DNA of 64,000 bases. It comes from Siphonodentalium dalli. Its lineage: Eukaryota; Mollusca; Scaphopoda; Gadilida; Siphonodentaliidae. The stretch spans positions 216,459,982 to 216,523,981 of the forward strand of contig CP136063.1 of assembly GCA_032622095.1 (NCBI GenBank), read 5' to 3'. The notes below the pieces were generated by a model, which saw only the letters and a program-made list of their open reading frames with translations, was not told where the DNA came from and did no database searches. Each line of letters opens with the position of its first letter. Within the stretch, counting starts at the first letter, position 1. This document shows positions 47,105 through 59,620 of this stretch, one piece after another. The translations under genes were made by a program, and so were the position numbers.

Positions 47105-47540
47105 AGGTAAAAAATTGTATCACTCTTCGCTATAAAATTGAAATTGATATCCACACAAATTCCAACAGGCAATATTAATTTTTTTTTTTTTAGGCCTTAC
47201 TCTTGTCGTCTTGAAGTTGAAGGTCTTGTTATTCACCATTCAAATAGTACTAGCAGTATATGTAGCATCATAAGCATGTGCAGTGTTGATGTTAGTACTA
47301 GTAGGCCTACCAAAAATAATAATAATACTGTAATATTTTTCATGACCATGATTGTGGAAAATTTTCCCATATTGAATAAATTACAGGCCAAAATAATAGT
47401 AGGGGTGGATTTTTTTTTCCCACATTGAGTTTCCAAAAGTTATTCTCAGATGGGCTAGTTACTATCAACGGAAAATCAAATATATAAGTTCTCTAATTGA
47501 TTAACAGTATTTTATCTGCACAATACATGTAAGTCCATAA
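47105..47540. other. Region after the CXC-like frame
   Basis: It contains the candidate 3' UTR intron (about 47107-47193, ending in a run of T then AG). No further coding exon is supported. Confidence 0.35.
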
Positions 47541-50400
47541 TTTTGAGGCGAAGTTGATCGGAAGTGGGCAACTATGGGAGGCCCTTTTCACATTTATTAT
47601 TTATTTGCGCTTAAGCATAAAACAATTTGCCCTTAAGCACAAATCATTTGCACTAAAGCGCAAATATGTGTCTATCAATTTATTTGCTCTTAAAGCGCAA
47701 ATCATTTGCGGTTAAGCGCAAATACCTAGCACTTCCTTACTTCCCTCTGATTGTGAATGATTGGGTCCATCTCATAGTAAATTATGATGGGCCCATAGTA
47801 ATAGCCCCATACAGACTAGAAGTTGAAGAAAAAACATATATCCATGTCAGCATCTCTGTCCATGGTGTCCCAGGAATTGGTGTCTCACTCCCAGAGCTCT
47901 AGTATATTTTATTAAAGGGATATCTCCTGCACAGATATATACCATTTCCATGGCCATAAAAAGGGAATTAAGGGTTACTACTATCTAACTTGCCCATAAA
48001 TTATTGGCATGACCTGGTGTATCAACTAGCAACACAAGAGGAGCATTGGGCTAATTTTAAGCTGTTTTAATTAGCCTGAGTACTCAACAGTCAAATGTGA
48101 GTGTGTGTTCAACAAGGATAATCCCTAATTACATACTATCAGCATCCATCTATCCAAAGAATTTATGTCTCCTTCCCGGAACTCTAGTAATTTTTTGTAT
48201 GATGTTTTTTAATGTATTATTGCAATGATTTGGGCCCTTACTATGGTCATATACTATAGCATGCATGTGGTGTCACTGCATGAGGGCTTGCTTACCTCAT
48301 ATTGTTTACTTATTGACTTAAATCAGAGGAAATAACCCTATTTTCATATTATCAGCATCCCTGTCAAAAAAGATTGGTGTCTCATTCCTGGAGCTTTGGT
48401 GTCTCAGTCCTCGAGCTCTAGTTCTTTTTATTACACAAATCTATAGTATTGCCATGGTCATATACATGTAGTTCCATCGAGGGCTTGCTTCCCTCATATG
48501 GTGTGCCTGTATACTCGAAAATTGAGGAAAATCAAAGTCGCCCCGACTAATACAGAATAACTAATATATACTGAAGATATTATAATGCTATCACGAGTCG
48601 CTCCAACAAAAACAGAAGGTGATACTATTGCGAGTCAGCCATTTTGATAAAGAAGTTGGGCTAGCTCCCTACCCATCCAAACCAATGAAACCAAGAGGTG
48701 ATATGTCAATAGGAGTTAATGCTAAGTTATGGAGAAACCTATTTATTCACCAGGGGTGTTTAGTTACCTATAACCATGAATTGCGCATAAGCGCAATGAT
48801 TGCACTGAAGCGAAATTATTTGCGCTTAAGCGCAATTAATTGCACTTAAGCACAATTGATTACGCTAAAGTGTTAAGTGCAATTGATTGTGCTTAAGCAC
48901 AATTAATTATTAAATGTGAATTGGGCCTCCCATATACTTAAACATAAATCAAATTCCAGATCTAAAAACTCCCCTGGGGCTGAAATGATGGGCGGGGGGG
49001 GGGGGCTTTCATATTTATTATTTATTTGCAAATATTTGCACTTAAGCATAAATCATTTGCACTCAAGTACAAATATGCGTCTAACAATTAAATACCAAAC
49101 TCGCTCTCCCTTACTTCCCTCTGATTGTGACTGATTTGAGTCAATCTCATAGTATATTATCATGGGCCCAAAGTAGTAGCCCCATACAGACTCAATAGTT
49201 GAAGAAAATTTCTGTCCCTGGTGTCCTAATAAGTGCCTCACTCCCAGAGCTGTAGTATATTTTATTAAAGGGACATCTCCTGCACAGATATATACCATTT
49301 CCAATTTTCCATGGCCGTAAATAGACAATTAGGGCTTAAGCGTAAATAAATGATAAATGTGAAAATGCTTGAGAAAAGAGGGTAAATAAAATATACTTAA
49401 GTGTAGATCAATTATACCTAAATGTAAATTAGTTATGCTTATACATAAATAATTACACTCCCATAGAGCTCCCCTCAAGCTGAAATTGATGCAACCACAT
49501 ATATTGTCTGCATATCAGTAGAATCTTTCAATGGCAGATATTATATACCGGGGGGGGGGGGGGGGGTGATACGAAATTTACAGGAAGGTATTTCGGGGTG
49601 GGTGACCCATGCAAATGTTTTACTTTGAGCACTTATTTGACATTTGTAACAGTTTAAAACTCATTTTGAGTATTTATAACAACAAAAACACCATATGTAT
49701 GGTACTGGGACCTCATATGGCCCTTAGTGCAGTGGAGATGACATTAATCTATGTCTTTTTGCATATGGGACGGTGGGGTGAAAAAATTCCTTCACCACAC
49801 TTCCCTCTGATTGTGAATGATTTGAGTCAATCTCATAGTATATTATCATGGGCCCAAAGTAGTAGTCCCATACAGACTCAATAGTTGAAGCATTTCTGTC
49901 CCTGGTGTCCTAATAAGTGCCTCACTCCCAGAGCTGTAGTATATTTTATTAAAGGGACATCTCCTGCATAGATATATACCATTTCCATGGCCGTAAATAG
50001 GCAATTAGGGGTTACTGGGGGTTTGCTTATTGGTGTACTTATTGACTTGAAATAGGGGGAAAACCCCTATTTTCATAATATCAGCATCCCTGTCCCCAAG
50101 AATTTGTGTCTCCATCCCTGAGATATAGTATTTTTATAAAAGAGACATATCCTGCACAGATCTATACCATTCCCATGGTCATAAAACATCTTGGGGTTAC
50201 TGGGGGATTGTTTCCATCATATGGTGGGTCTATATAAACTTTATTGATGTGTTTAGGCCTGTGCCATTTGAAATTAATTCATGGGGGAATCAATGTTTTG
50301 AGCTAAAGTGTAAATAAATAATAAATGTGAAAATGCTTGAGGAATGAGGGTAAATAAAATATGCTTAAGTGTAGATCAATTATACCTAAAAAGAACCTTC
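47541..50400. repeat. Degenerate repeat array with self-complementary 20-mers
   Basis: Two kinds of unit alternate. One is a block of about 220 bp containing CCCTCTGATTGTGAATGATT, ATGGGCCCAAAGTAGTAG, CTCACTCCCAGAGCT and CATTTCCATGGCC. It occurs at about 47740-47960, 49108-49330 and 49800-50000, with decayed relatives at 48150-48260, 48340-48470 and 50060-50200. The other is runs of a palindromic word close to ATTTGCGCTTAAGCGCAAAT, at 47604-47728 (five copies), 48776-48912 (six copies) and weaker at 49023-49070, 49330-49455 and 50300-50380. No gene is supported here. Confidence 0.7.
49550..49567. repeat. Poly-G tract
   Basis: An uninterrupted run of about 17 G within the degenerate array. Similar runs lie near 44786, 44938, 45437 and, as poly-C, 58862. 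Confidence 0.9.
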
Positions 50401-51193
50401 CAGAAACGTAAAACTTAAATAAATAAACTTGTCTTGATGTCGCTAATGCATAGATCATTGTGTGAATGGAAAATGAGCGAGCAACTGACATTAAATGTCA
50501 CTATCAACGGATAGAAAGTATCTGACTATCAATGGGTAAAAAATATCTGTCATCAGTGCATCAAGCCAATCAGTGAATTATTTGCTTGTCTATCAACTAA
50601 GATGATCTCTGGCAAGACCTAAAGTATCCAAGTCTGATAGAGTGATGTGACTATGTTTATTTCCATCAAAACAGCTTCTGAAACAGGTTAAACTGTTATT
50701 TGAACTAAATGAGATAGATCATTCCCAGTCATATGAGTAATATCAGTACAGCTTTATTCAGTTTTGAACCAAATTTAGTGAAATTTGGGAGGTGGGTGTG
50801 AACAAATTGGGAGTAAAAAACATATTGGTTTTGCAGGTTTGGTGGTGATGGGTCCCCGAAAATGCCAGATGCCCAAAAAAATTCATTCCTTCCTGCAAAT
50901 TTTTTACTACCCCCATCCCCCTGCTCCACCTACAATCTTTGCATCAGCTTATACCGAGGTAAAATAGCCGAAGAACCCAATCATGCTAATTTATTGTGCT
51001 GCATAAATCATATATGCTAAGCATAGTCAGTTAATAAATGTTAACACATCCTCCAATAAAGGGGTTTCAGTTTTTAATTTTCCAACAATTGGAAAGATAT
51101 AGGTACCAGTTGAAAACAATTTCCAGAGTATATGCAAAGTTAATGCACATTTACTGATATAAGCTAATTATGATAAAACAATTCAATTAAGCT
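50401..51193. other. Intergenic, nothing recognised
   Basis: Only short unrecognised frames on both strands at about 50729-50967. Confidence 0.45.
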
Positions 51194-51875
51194 TTAAGGT
51201 AGCAATACACGATTTCCAGCAATTTTGCCAACCTGGGAGGGGGTACTGTACTTCAAATCAATGCTAAGCCATTATCGTTGGCATATATCCAATCAAGCAT
51301 GTTTTAATTTCGACAGAAATTTTAGGTGTAATCATTTAAATGTACTTTTGGTTCTTCGTACAATATGTCATTGAGTTATGCCCCTTGGTTTGCACACACG
51401 AACCGCTCAATTTTACCCATTTTTTTCACTCAAATTGGCCATTTTCTACCCAAAAACAGACCATGATAGAGCGAATGTCAATAAATAAGATTCTTCCACC
51501 TGATAGAGCTGAGAAATATTTGAAATAGAAAAAAAGTTATCGTATCAATTTGAAAAAAAAGTCTTGCGAGCCCAGATGACAGAATTCAGGGGAGAGAAAT
51601 CGAGCCCAGATGACAGAATTCAGGGGAGAGAAATCGGGCTATTTTCCTGTAACCAATAACACAGAGTTGGCCTTCACTGAATACGAAAACCCTGTTGCGT
51701 ATCCAAATTTTTCACTTTTTTTGAGAACTTTCCCAGTTTTGTAAAATAAATAAACCTTCAAACCAGTAACGACACAGTTAACACAGACTACACTGGCCGT
51801 TATGCCCCCCCAGATATTTATATTTCTATTTTTCAGACCCCCTACAACCTGTGAAATCGTGTACTTCTACCTAAG
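51194..51875. mobile_element. Short TIR element (about 680 bp)
   Basis: TTAAGGTAGCAATACACGAT at 51193-51212 is matched in inverse by ATCGTGTACTTCTACCTAAG near 51856-51875. The centre is non-coding and includes a 34-bp tandem duplication. Confidence 0.55.
51568..51636. repeat. 34-bp tandem duplication
   Basis: Two perfect adjacent copies of a unit beginning GAGCCCAGATGACAGAATTC. Confidence 0.95.
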
Positions 51876-51969
51876 CATAAATATATTGCTCTGAAGTATC
51901 ATTGTATTATGGTAAATCATAATTCAGTTACCCTTAACCACCATTGTTTGTTTTACCTCTCTCATCTTG

Positions 51970-52149
51970 GATAAAATGGTATGACATAAATGGTATCAGT
52001 GTGTGGAGCCTTCCCCTATTAGTTGACTCAAAGACTGAGATACTACTATGTCAAAGTTAAGCGAACCATTATTTCGCTTAAGACAGCCAAGGGTATAATA
52101 AGTGACGGCATTGCCCACACTGATACCATTTATGTCATACCATTTTATC
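51970..52149. mobile_element. Hairpin MITE, about 180 bp
   Basis: GATAAAATGGTATGACATAA and the following ATGGTATCAGTGTG (51970-52003) are repeated exactly in inverse at 52116-52149. Confidence 0.8.
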
Positions 52150-53171
52150 AGCTAACACTGGTCAATGTGAATTCGGGTCCCACAATACTCTAGGAATACA
52201 CACACCGCTGCACACTGTGGGTCAAATATAGACAAATTTTGACAAAATTCAGCTCAAATAAGGTTGAAAACAGACATTTCTCTAAATATCAGTCATGTGA
52301 CAAATGTTCAGGTTGCTACATGTACCAATTATTATTGTTGCAACACATGCCGAAATAAATTTATGAACTAAAAAGATCTTAAATCAGTTTGAAAATAAGC
52401 ATAAGTCTAGTAGATCTGAAATTTTGAAATGGCTGAAACCCAAACATGGCTGATGAATCTTAAATACATGAAAATATCTAGGGTTATGTTAATTAGCCTT
52501 GATAATAGTGCAATGTTACCTCTAAAGTGCACATAATTTATCTGATCATTGTGCGAGTATAAACAAAAGTTTTACTTTTTTCAACATATAATGAATTTCC
52601 CTTTCAAAATATAGTCCATATATCAATGTATATGGATTTCTATGTGTTTTTTCCCTTTCAAAATTCATGTGAACTCTATTATATTCTGATTTATATGCAA
52701 CTGTGCATGGATGCACTGGAAGCCCTTGTGGCAGATATTTTTGTATCTGTATTTCTGGCATGGGGGATGTCCTAGGCATTGATTGAACCATAATTTGTGT
52801 GAATAAATGGTTGCTATGGCTCCCTAATGTTCTCGTCTTGTGGGTAGAGTTTGAAAAATCTTCAAAAATGAGGTCCTGTCCCATCATGTATGGTCATAGA
52901 ATGGTGCACTGGACCTAAATCATGAATATGTTAGATTAACACAACTGATAGTTGTTTTAAATACTACTTCCTGGTCACAAATGCTTGAAACATATGTTTT
53001 GTGTCCATGCTTTAAACCAGCAAGGACCATGACTGGTAAATATAATGTTTAATTAGGTGAATAGCTATTGGACTCACAGAGAGTGATAATTTGATGGATT
53101 TCACAAGTCGCAGTATCAGTATAATAAGTTGTGAACTTGTGAGGCAGATGTTGGTTTAAATTAGCCAAGTT
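52150..53171. other. Intergenic with one unassigned open frame
   Basis: A minus-strand frame at 52546-52887 (113 codons, ATG start) begins MMGQDLIFEDFSNSTHKT. It has no recognised domain, no clear promoter or splice context, and an internal repeat of FERE. I do not call it a gene but note it as the longest anonymous frame in this part. Confidence 0.3.
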
Positions 53172-53290
53172 ATACATTAATGCCCTAAGTAATCGACCTC
53201 TTAACCAAAGCAGAAGTATGGGTAACATTTCAGGATTTAGTCAGAAATGTGGCTTGTTGCCATTCATCAGAAAGCTCTCCCCGAGATTCA
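53172..53290 (+). mobile_element. MITE fragment
   Basis: From TTAATGCCCTAAGTAATCG to AGAAAGCTCTCC this matches the outer and inner parts of the hairpin element at 55205-55372, with a few differences. The second arm is missing. Confidence 0.65.
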
Positions 53291-55204
53291 CTACCTTTAT
53301 ACATTTCTATTTTCAGACTATATTAATGATGGAGAACGAGAGATGTGGTTAACTCATCAGGACAAATCATTAGAATGTAATAATGTGAGTACCATAATGA
53401 TAAGCATAAATGATAATTGTATTTTGCATGCAGATCTTTAGTAACATCAACAATCAGCACTGACTGGTACAATGTACATGTAGCTGTATATGTAGCCATA
53501 AATCAATGACTTTTGGGATAAAAACATATTTCTATATAATCTACTTTTGTTGATATATTAAAGAGATTAAACTACTAACTAATACCAATATTAGTGATAA
53601 TGACTTTTTTTGGTGAAAAAATTGGACTTTTTTATATTAATCCCAGAGACTACAATTATCTGCTGAAGTAAAAATATATGATGTGGTATATAGACTGTTT
53701 TTACTTTTGTCACATTCTCAGGGTCAAAGTATCATGATTATAGAATATATTCTTCAGTCATATTTAAATTTGTGCAGTACATTGTACTATTTTTCGCTAG
53801 TGTGCATTTATTATTCACATGTGTATAGCTAAATCATGGTTAGATATTTTAAGTTGAATTTCTTCTAAAATATAAACATATATATTCCAGACTGAAGGAA
53901 TTTTTGTCAAGATGATCTTTAATATGCACAAGTATTTTCAGCGATAATGAAGAACTGAAATTGTCATCATATACAAAAATATTTGTAAGTTTAGAAGTTG
54001 CTCAGAATTTTAAATAGAGCGAAACATAGTACTACACAAATTCAAATATGAGTAAGGTATACAATTGATATACAGGGGATCCTAGTAGTTCAGTCAGTAT
54101 TGGGCATGAATAAGGAATCAGAATTCCTAAATGAAAAGATGTGTACTAGTATTTAAATATCGTACATGTATATGGTACATGTATATTTATTCCAAAAATA
54201 TATAGCATATTTAATTTGTAGTAGACAATTATATCATCTCAGCCATAGAGCTTTCTCTTCCAGAATCATTCCGATAACCAAGATGGACACAGTTTAAATT
54301 GAAAAGCACAGTATGACATCATTTGAACTAACCATTGCTTGATCTGCATGTTAATCAGGAATGAGATTTTCTTCATGGCATTGCTGAGAAAGTGCATCGA
54401 ACATAGCAATATATCTTTTTCAATATCATTGTCATTATTGTGTTACTTCACAAAACTGCTGGTAACATTGTAAGAATGTAATGATTGTACATGTGGCAAT
54501 TCGCTAAATTCAAGTGTGTTTAATGAACTGCAGTTGTGCAATTTCTTGGAGTCTTGTCCTTCCAGCCATATCTACATCTCTCTCTCCATTAGAACCTATA
54601 ATAGAACGATAACAATATTTTATGTTATAGAAACCAACATCACTATATAAAGGAGACTGGTGCTGCCTAACTCATGGAGTGTGTGACTCACTGGAATTGG
54701 CGTCAAGTTTTGGATAGCAGATCTTGAATGTTAGTAACCAGAAAAAGTGAATAGTTTCAGTCGAGGCCAACAAACAGTGCAAAAGACAATAACTTTCAGT
54801 TTAGTTTAATTGTTATTCTCATTAAAATTATAAAATAACAATTCTTGTAATATCAATCCACCAGCAATGTTATATATTAAGGTTGGCAAAATTGTAAAGT
54901 TTGATGTCTAATCTATACTGGCCTTTAGTGAAGAATTGAATATGAGGTCACTCTCCCTCAGACAATTTTTTTTTACAACAACAGACATTTTATGAAACTT
55001 GTTTTGATAACATGATTATATAAGTGCAGTTATCATCAAAACATGAAAGAAACATATATGCTGTCTCATATATTCATCCCTAGATATTGAATCAAATAAA
55101 ATACATGTGCCACTGCCAAATAAATTGTGTTCTAAACATCGTAATATTTTTGTCCCACAATATATATTTCTAGTGACGGAAATGTCTGTTGAGTGGTGCC
55201 TTTT
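53291..55204. other. Intergenic, nothing recognised
   Basis: AT-rich sequence with short dinucleotide-like runs. I see no supported gene or element. Confidence 0.45.
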
Positions 55205-55372
55205 AACTTCTTAACCAAAGCAGAATTATGGGTAACTTTTCAGGATTTAGTCGGAAATATGGCTTGTTGCCATTCATCGGAAAGCTCTCCCGAGAGCCAT
55301 ATTTCCGACTAAATCCTGAAAAGTTACCCATAACTCTGCTTTGGTTAAGAGGTCGATTACTGAGGGCATTAC
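55205..55372. mobile_element. Hairpin MITE
   Basis: CTTAACCAAAGCAGAATTAT at about 55211 pairs with ATAACTCTGCTTTGGTTAAG at about 55331, with GGTAACTTTTCAGGATTTAG and its complement between. The tip is near 55295. One outer end (AGGTCGATTACTGAGGGCAT) also occurs in the fragment at 53172-53290. Confidence 0.75.
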
Positions 55373-55864
55373 TGTATGTCTATTATTCATTTGGAGGGAA
55401 TTCAGGATACACCAACAGATAGAAAATATAGTATTTAGTAAAGAACCTTTGACAAGCTAAGCTGTAGATATAAACTTCATCAGTTATAACAAAAAAATGT
55501 TTCAAATGTCCGCTCTCAGAATTCTAATGTACATGTATGTACCTGTCAATATTCTAGTGGTGCAATCCTCAAACCATGCTGACACCCATCGGTCTCAATC
55601 ATTCTTTCATTCCTTCTATTCATATTCTGTGCTTGGACTGGGCTACAAGTGCATGAACAACTGATCTGAAATATAAGAAAAGTTTATTTAATTTTTGGTT
55701 TAACATGAAACGGCATACATTTTTAAATACTTTTCTGTCAGAAAAGAATATCTATAACATCATTGGAATATTGAATAAAGAATGTGCATCATATAAGATG
55801 ACATATGATATGGTGTGAGATGTGCTGCAATTGGTTTGGAATAAAAATTCATTTTTTCCATTTT
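55373..55864. other. Intergenic, nothing recognised
   Basis: No supported feature. Confidence 0.4.
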
Positions 55865-55970
55865 TAGTTTTTGACCATCAGCCATGATTTTGGCCGAATA
55901 ACCAAAAAATGACTCGATCTCATCCATGACAAATTTCACAATGATCTGACAAAAGATGCGACCTGTAACC
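55865..55970 (-). repeat. Left part of a split AAGATGG-type repeat
   Basis: GACCATCAGCCATGATTTTGG, GTGACAAATTTCA-like words and GCGACCTGTAACC match the tandem units at 57337-57860. The Mutator-like element has separated it from the rest of the array. Confidence 0.6.
55962..55970. repeat. Target-site duplication, left
   Basis: CCTGTAACC, repeated exactly at 57337-57345 on the other side of the Mutator-like element. The nine-base length is typical of Mutator-like insertion. Confidence 0.85.
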
Positions 55971-57336
55971 TAGTCCAAGTCTTCTTGTACTAAAACCAGC
56001 TAAGATATTGGGATGGCGATGCTGGCGTTTAGTCCAAGCCCGCTTGCATACCAATCCTACCACACGACTTACGCCCACGATCTGTGGCGGGAATCTGTGG
56101 TGTATTTTACTCGATTTACCTAGCAAATCAATACATGATGCTATATACATCGGAAAGGCTTACATCTTATGGTCACAATGGTGTATAATAATCTAACTTT
56201 AATGTTAAATTACACATAGAATATTCCGGTTGATTGCCATAAACATCGATTTGTTTCTCTGTTTGTTTACGTTTTAACCGAAAGCCGAAGTGGTCCGAAT
56301 AAGTTCGGCATAATCCGCTGTTTGTTCTGGGAATTCTACTTTCCGTTTCTATATATAGCGCGGGTTTTCCGAACAAAAATGGCGTAAACCGATCGCCCGA
56401 AAGTCCAGTTTTCTATGTGCTTTCAGAACAATTCCCGCACTAAAAACTTAATGACATAATGGAGGATCAGAACGGTAGTTTTGTTGACAATTTTCGCAAG
56501 CAACTTGTCAAAATTGGAGCAAATTAGAACTCTTGTGTCTGACTTTCCATCCGTGTGATTTTCATCCATTGTGCATTTTGACTTTTGTGTTGATAAAATA
56601 ATCGGAGAACCGAATCACACAGTTTCGAAATATAGTTCTTCCGTTTTAGTGGGACTTTTCAAACTTAAGGTTAAAAATTTATACAAATTTTGTTTGATTT
56701 TTTGTGTGCTTAACAAGAGCAGTATATTGCTCTGTTCGCTTAGTATATATCTTAATTTCGCCGAAGTCCACCAAATGTGGGAAATGTAGCACCATATTAT
56801 TTATTCTAATACTCGTTGTGTTTACACTGTTTTAAACTTTGAGAGGGTTGTAATTCCCCGTAATTTATTTAATGTATTACATTTATATCTTCAATGTTTA
56901 ATTAATCTATTTATTATTTTATTTATTGACACACATAATTACGATTACAATGGAGAATTCTTCGTAATTTGCGTTGTTGTCCAAAATCTACGGAATATTT
57001 TCAACGGAAAATGCCGAACACAGTTCGCGAGGTCAACCGAGTTCGCATACTTTTAAAAAATTGTAAACATTGAGGTAAATGTCTCTTTTCGCATTAAATT
57101 ACCGTTTTAAATTCACAACTGATGTGGGTTTCAGATAAAATAGCATGTCTTCTGCGGAAAATATCCGTTTATTGTCGCAATTGTGATATTTTATTTCATA
57201 TAATTGTGGTTTTATTTGAGCGGGTCACTAACGCTTAAGCCGTGTCATAAGCGAGCATATAGGGCGGTCTTGGACTAAACGCCAGCATCGCCATCCCAAT
57301 ATCTTAGCTGGTTTTAGTACAAGAAGACTTGGACTA
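55971..57336. mobile_element. Mutator-like non-autonomous element with identical TIRs
   Basis: The first 68 bp (TAGTCCAAGTCTTCTTGTAC onward to 56038) are repeated in perfect inverse at 57269-57336. Long TIRs plus a 9-bp target duplication are the signature of Mutator-like elements. The identity of the arms points to a recent insertion. No transposase is visible. The 1.2-kb interior is not repeated elsewhere in the window and has promoter-like features: a TATA-like word near 56350, then an ATG frame of 22 codons at 56458-56526 starting MEDQNGSFVDNF. This raises the possibility of captured host sequence, as in Pack-MULEs (inference). Confidence 0.8.
56349..56357 (+). promoter_or_regulatory. TATA-like word inside the Mutator-like element
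   Basis: CTATATATAG followed by CGCGGG, about 100 nt before the ATG at 56458. It is only a sequence resemblance; use as a promoter is not shown. Confidence 0.25.
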
Positions 57337-58300
57337 CCTGTAACCCTGGCCAAAGGATTTAGTCATGCAAAGAGTAAAATCCAAGATGGCTGCCAGCGGC
57401 CATGATTTTTGGCCTAACGACCCCACTAATGTAGCCGAATGACCCCAAAATTACTCATTCCCCATCTCCATGTCAATATTAACATCCGTGACAAATTTCA
57501 TGATGATCCAACCAAAGGTACGACCTGTAGGCTGTGCCAGAGAATTTAGTCATGCAAACAGTAAAATCTAAGATGGCTGCCAGTAGCCATTTTTTTGGCC
57601 GAATGACCCCAAAGTTACTCGTTCGCATCTACATGTCATTGTTAACATCCGTGACAAATTTCATGATAATCAGAAGAACAGTACGACCTGTAGCCCGTGC
57701 TAATGTATTGAATATTGAAATCCAAGATGGTCGCTGGCGGCCATGTTTTTTTCTCTTCAGAATGACCCCAAAATGAACGGTTCTGGTCTAAATGTTGATA
57801 TCAACAGCTATGTCAAATTTCATAATGATCCGACCACAAGTAGCACCTGTAGCCTGTATTGTTGACGAATCACACACACACATACGCACACACAGACGAC
57901 AAAGCCATGGCAATAGCTCAAACTTTACAAAGTAAAGTTCAGCTAATAAAACAAATGGTTGGGTTAGTCTTAACTAACATATATGTGAGCCAGAGAGGCC
58001 CATTTCACATTTATTCTTCAGGGCGAAAACTATACCTGTGTTTCTGGTAATAAACGGTCATTGAAAAATATGGGTGGCCCAGGTGGGAAGGTGGTGTTTT
58101 CATTTTTAGCTCAACTTTACTTTGTAAAGTTTTAGCTATTGCCATGGCTTGGTATCGTCGTCTGTGTGTGTGTGTTTGTGTGTGACTCGTCAACAATTTC
58201 CTCTAGCACGGGCTACAGGTCGTACCTACGGTCACCAGCAGCCATCTTGGATTTTACTCTTTGCATGACTAAATCCTTTGGCACGGGCTACAGGTCGTAA
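57337..58300. repeat. Tandem and inverted AAGATGG-type repeat
   Basis: Units of roughly 150-190 bp contain TCCAAGATGGCTGCCAGCGG, AATGACCCCAAA, GTGACAAATTTCATGATGAT and ACGACCTGTAG. They occur at about 57337, 57510, 57680 and 57830. A CA-rich stretch and the palindromic ACTTTACAAAGTAAAGTT end this arm at about 57945. The same series runs inverted from about 58103 to 58300 (AACTTTACTTTGTAAAGTT, then GGCTACAGGTCGTA and CAGCCATCTTGGATTTTAC). The overall form is a large imperfect inverted repeat with a short centre at 57950-58100. Confidence 0.75.
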
Positions 58301-58505
58301 CCCTTTTATGACTGGAGCCATGCTGGTTCAGCATTAATGATCCTGTGCCAGTGCATTCTATTATATATGGAGCCTCGAATATATAAGAGAATGCACTGGC
58401 TTATAAGGTCAAGGTAAATATTGTTAAGCCAATGAATTCTCTTAAATATAAGAGAATGCATTAATTCTCTTAAATATAAGAGAATGCATTGGAACAGGGT
58501 TTTCA
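58301..58505. repeat. AGAGAATGCATT inverted and tandem motif cluster
   Basis: CCAGTGCATTCTATTATATA at 58350 is mirrored by ATATAAGAGAATGCACTGG at about 58380-58398. AATTCTCTTAAATATAAGAG is repeated twice in tandem at about 58434-58490. It resembles a decayed palindromic MITE with an internal duplication. Confidence 0.6.
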
Positions 58506-58559
58506 CAAAATTTCAAGATGCAGTCATGAAAGGGTTAACCCGAAGAAATTCACCTTGAT

Positions 58560-59620
58560 AGTTGAAGTTTTGGACATCTTACTTCTACTTAAAATATCAT
58601 GACAAACCTATGTCTCATATACCGGTACTCGATAATTTCCTAACAGGTCACTGAACAGGTATTGGGGGGGGGGGGAGATAAAAGGACCTGAGTATCCAAT
58701 TACCACCTAGTAGCTACATATGAGAAAAAATAAACTTATGATTTTATTGCTTATTATTGCTTTATATAGTCATGAAATGGTGAGAAATTAACTTTATTGA
58801 GTTGATTGTGTTGGTGTTTGGATGGATGGATGCTACCCAAGTATGATCAGGCTGATTATAACCCCCCCCCCCCCCCCCACTCACGCAGAAGCTACATCAG
58901 GGAAATTTCCAGGGCTGTTTTGATAGCTGTTACAGGTATGGGTGCCCAAACTTGAGAAGCCCAAATGACCCCAAATTCCCAGTGGACAGTATTGAATCAA
59001 CCTGAATTTTCAAGGCAATTCAACAATAAGCGCTGTATTAAAAAATCTGCTGGAAACAGGTGTCCCCAAATTATCTCTGGATTCTTCCCTGAGCTACATA
59101 TGAGAATGTTTGGACTATATAAAGCAAAATAAGTGATAATCAGGACTTGGTATCTCCCCCAACTTAATAAACTTTTTCTCGGATGAAGTATGGTATATAA
59201 AGCAAAATAAGCGATAGATGATGTTTTGATCATATGCAGCTACTAGATGGGCGGCGGAGAAGATTCTCAGTCCTGGGTATCTCCCCCGAGTCCACCCCCT
59301 CACAAACCCAGACTCAACCAAATTTTTCTCAGATATAGTTAATTTCTTGCCATATCATCACTATATAAAGCAAAATATGTGATTGTGAGGGTAAAATAAG
59401 TGGAAAAATATTATGTGGGTGGGAGATACCAATGTTGGTAGAGGAAAATTGTTCCACTTGTAGTCCACAATTTCCTAACAGGTACACAGGATATATACCC
59501 ATCCCTGTTAACTGCATATGTTCAGCAGTTCTTATGATATTGGTTGGGGTAATGCATATTTTGGGAGGAGATATAACAAAACAAAAGACACCCATATGTA
59601 AGGCCAAGTGATAATCTGAC
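58560..59620. repeat. Low-order degenerate repeats
   Basis: The phrase CTATATAAAGCAAAATA recurs near 59116, 59192 and 59360. GGTATCTCCCCC and its complement GGGGGAGATA recur near 58672, 59148 and 59277. A poly-C run lies at about 58862-58878. The stretch has no supported gene. Confidence 0.5.

Noticed and set aside
47604-48912. CRISPR-like array from regularly spaced palindromic words
   Set aside because: The palindromes are adjacent with no unique spacers, and the genome is clearly eukaryotic.
52546-52887. 113-codon minus-strand frame as a gene
   Set aside because: No domain, promoter or splice context. An anonymous frame of this length can occur by chance or within a repeat.
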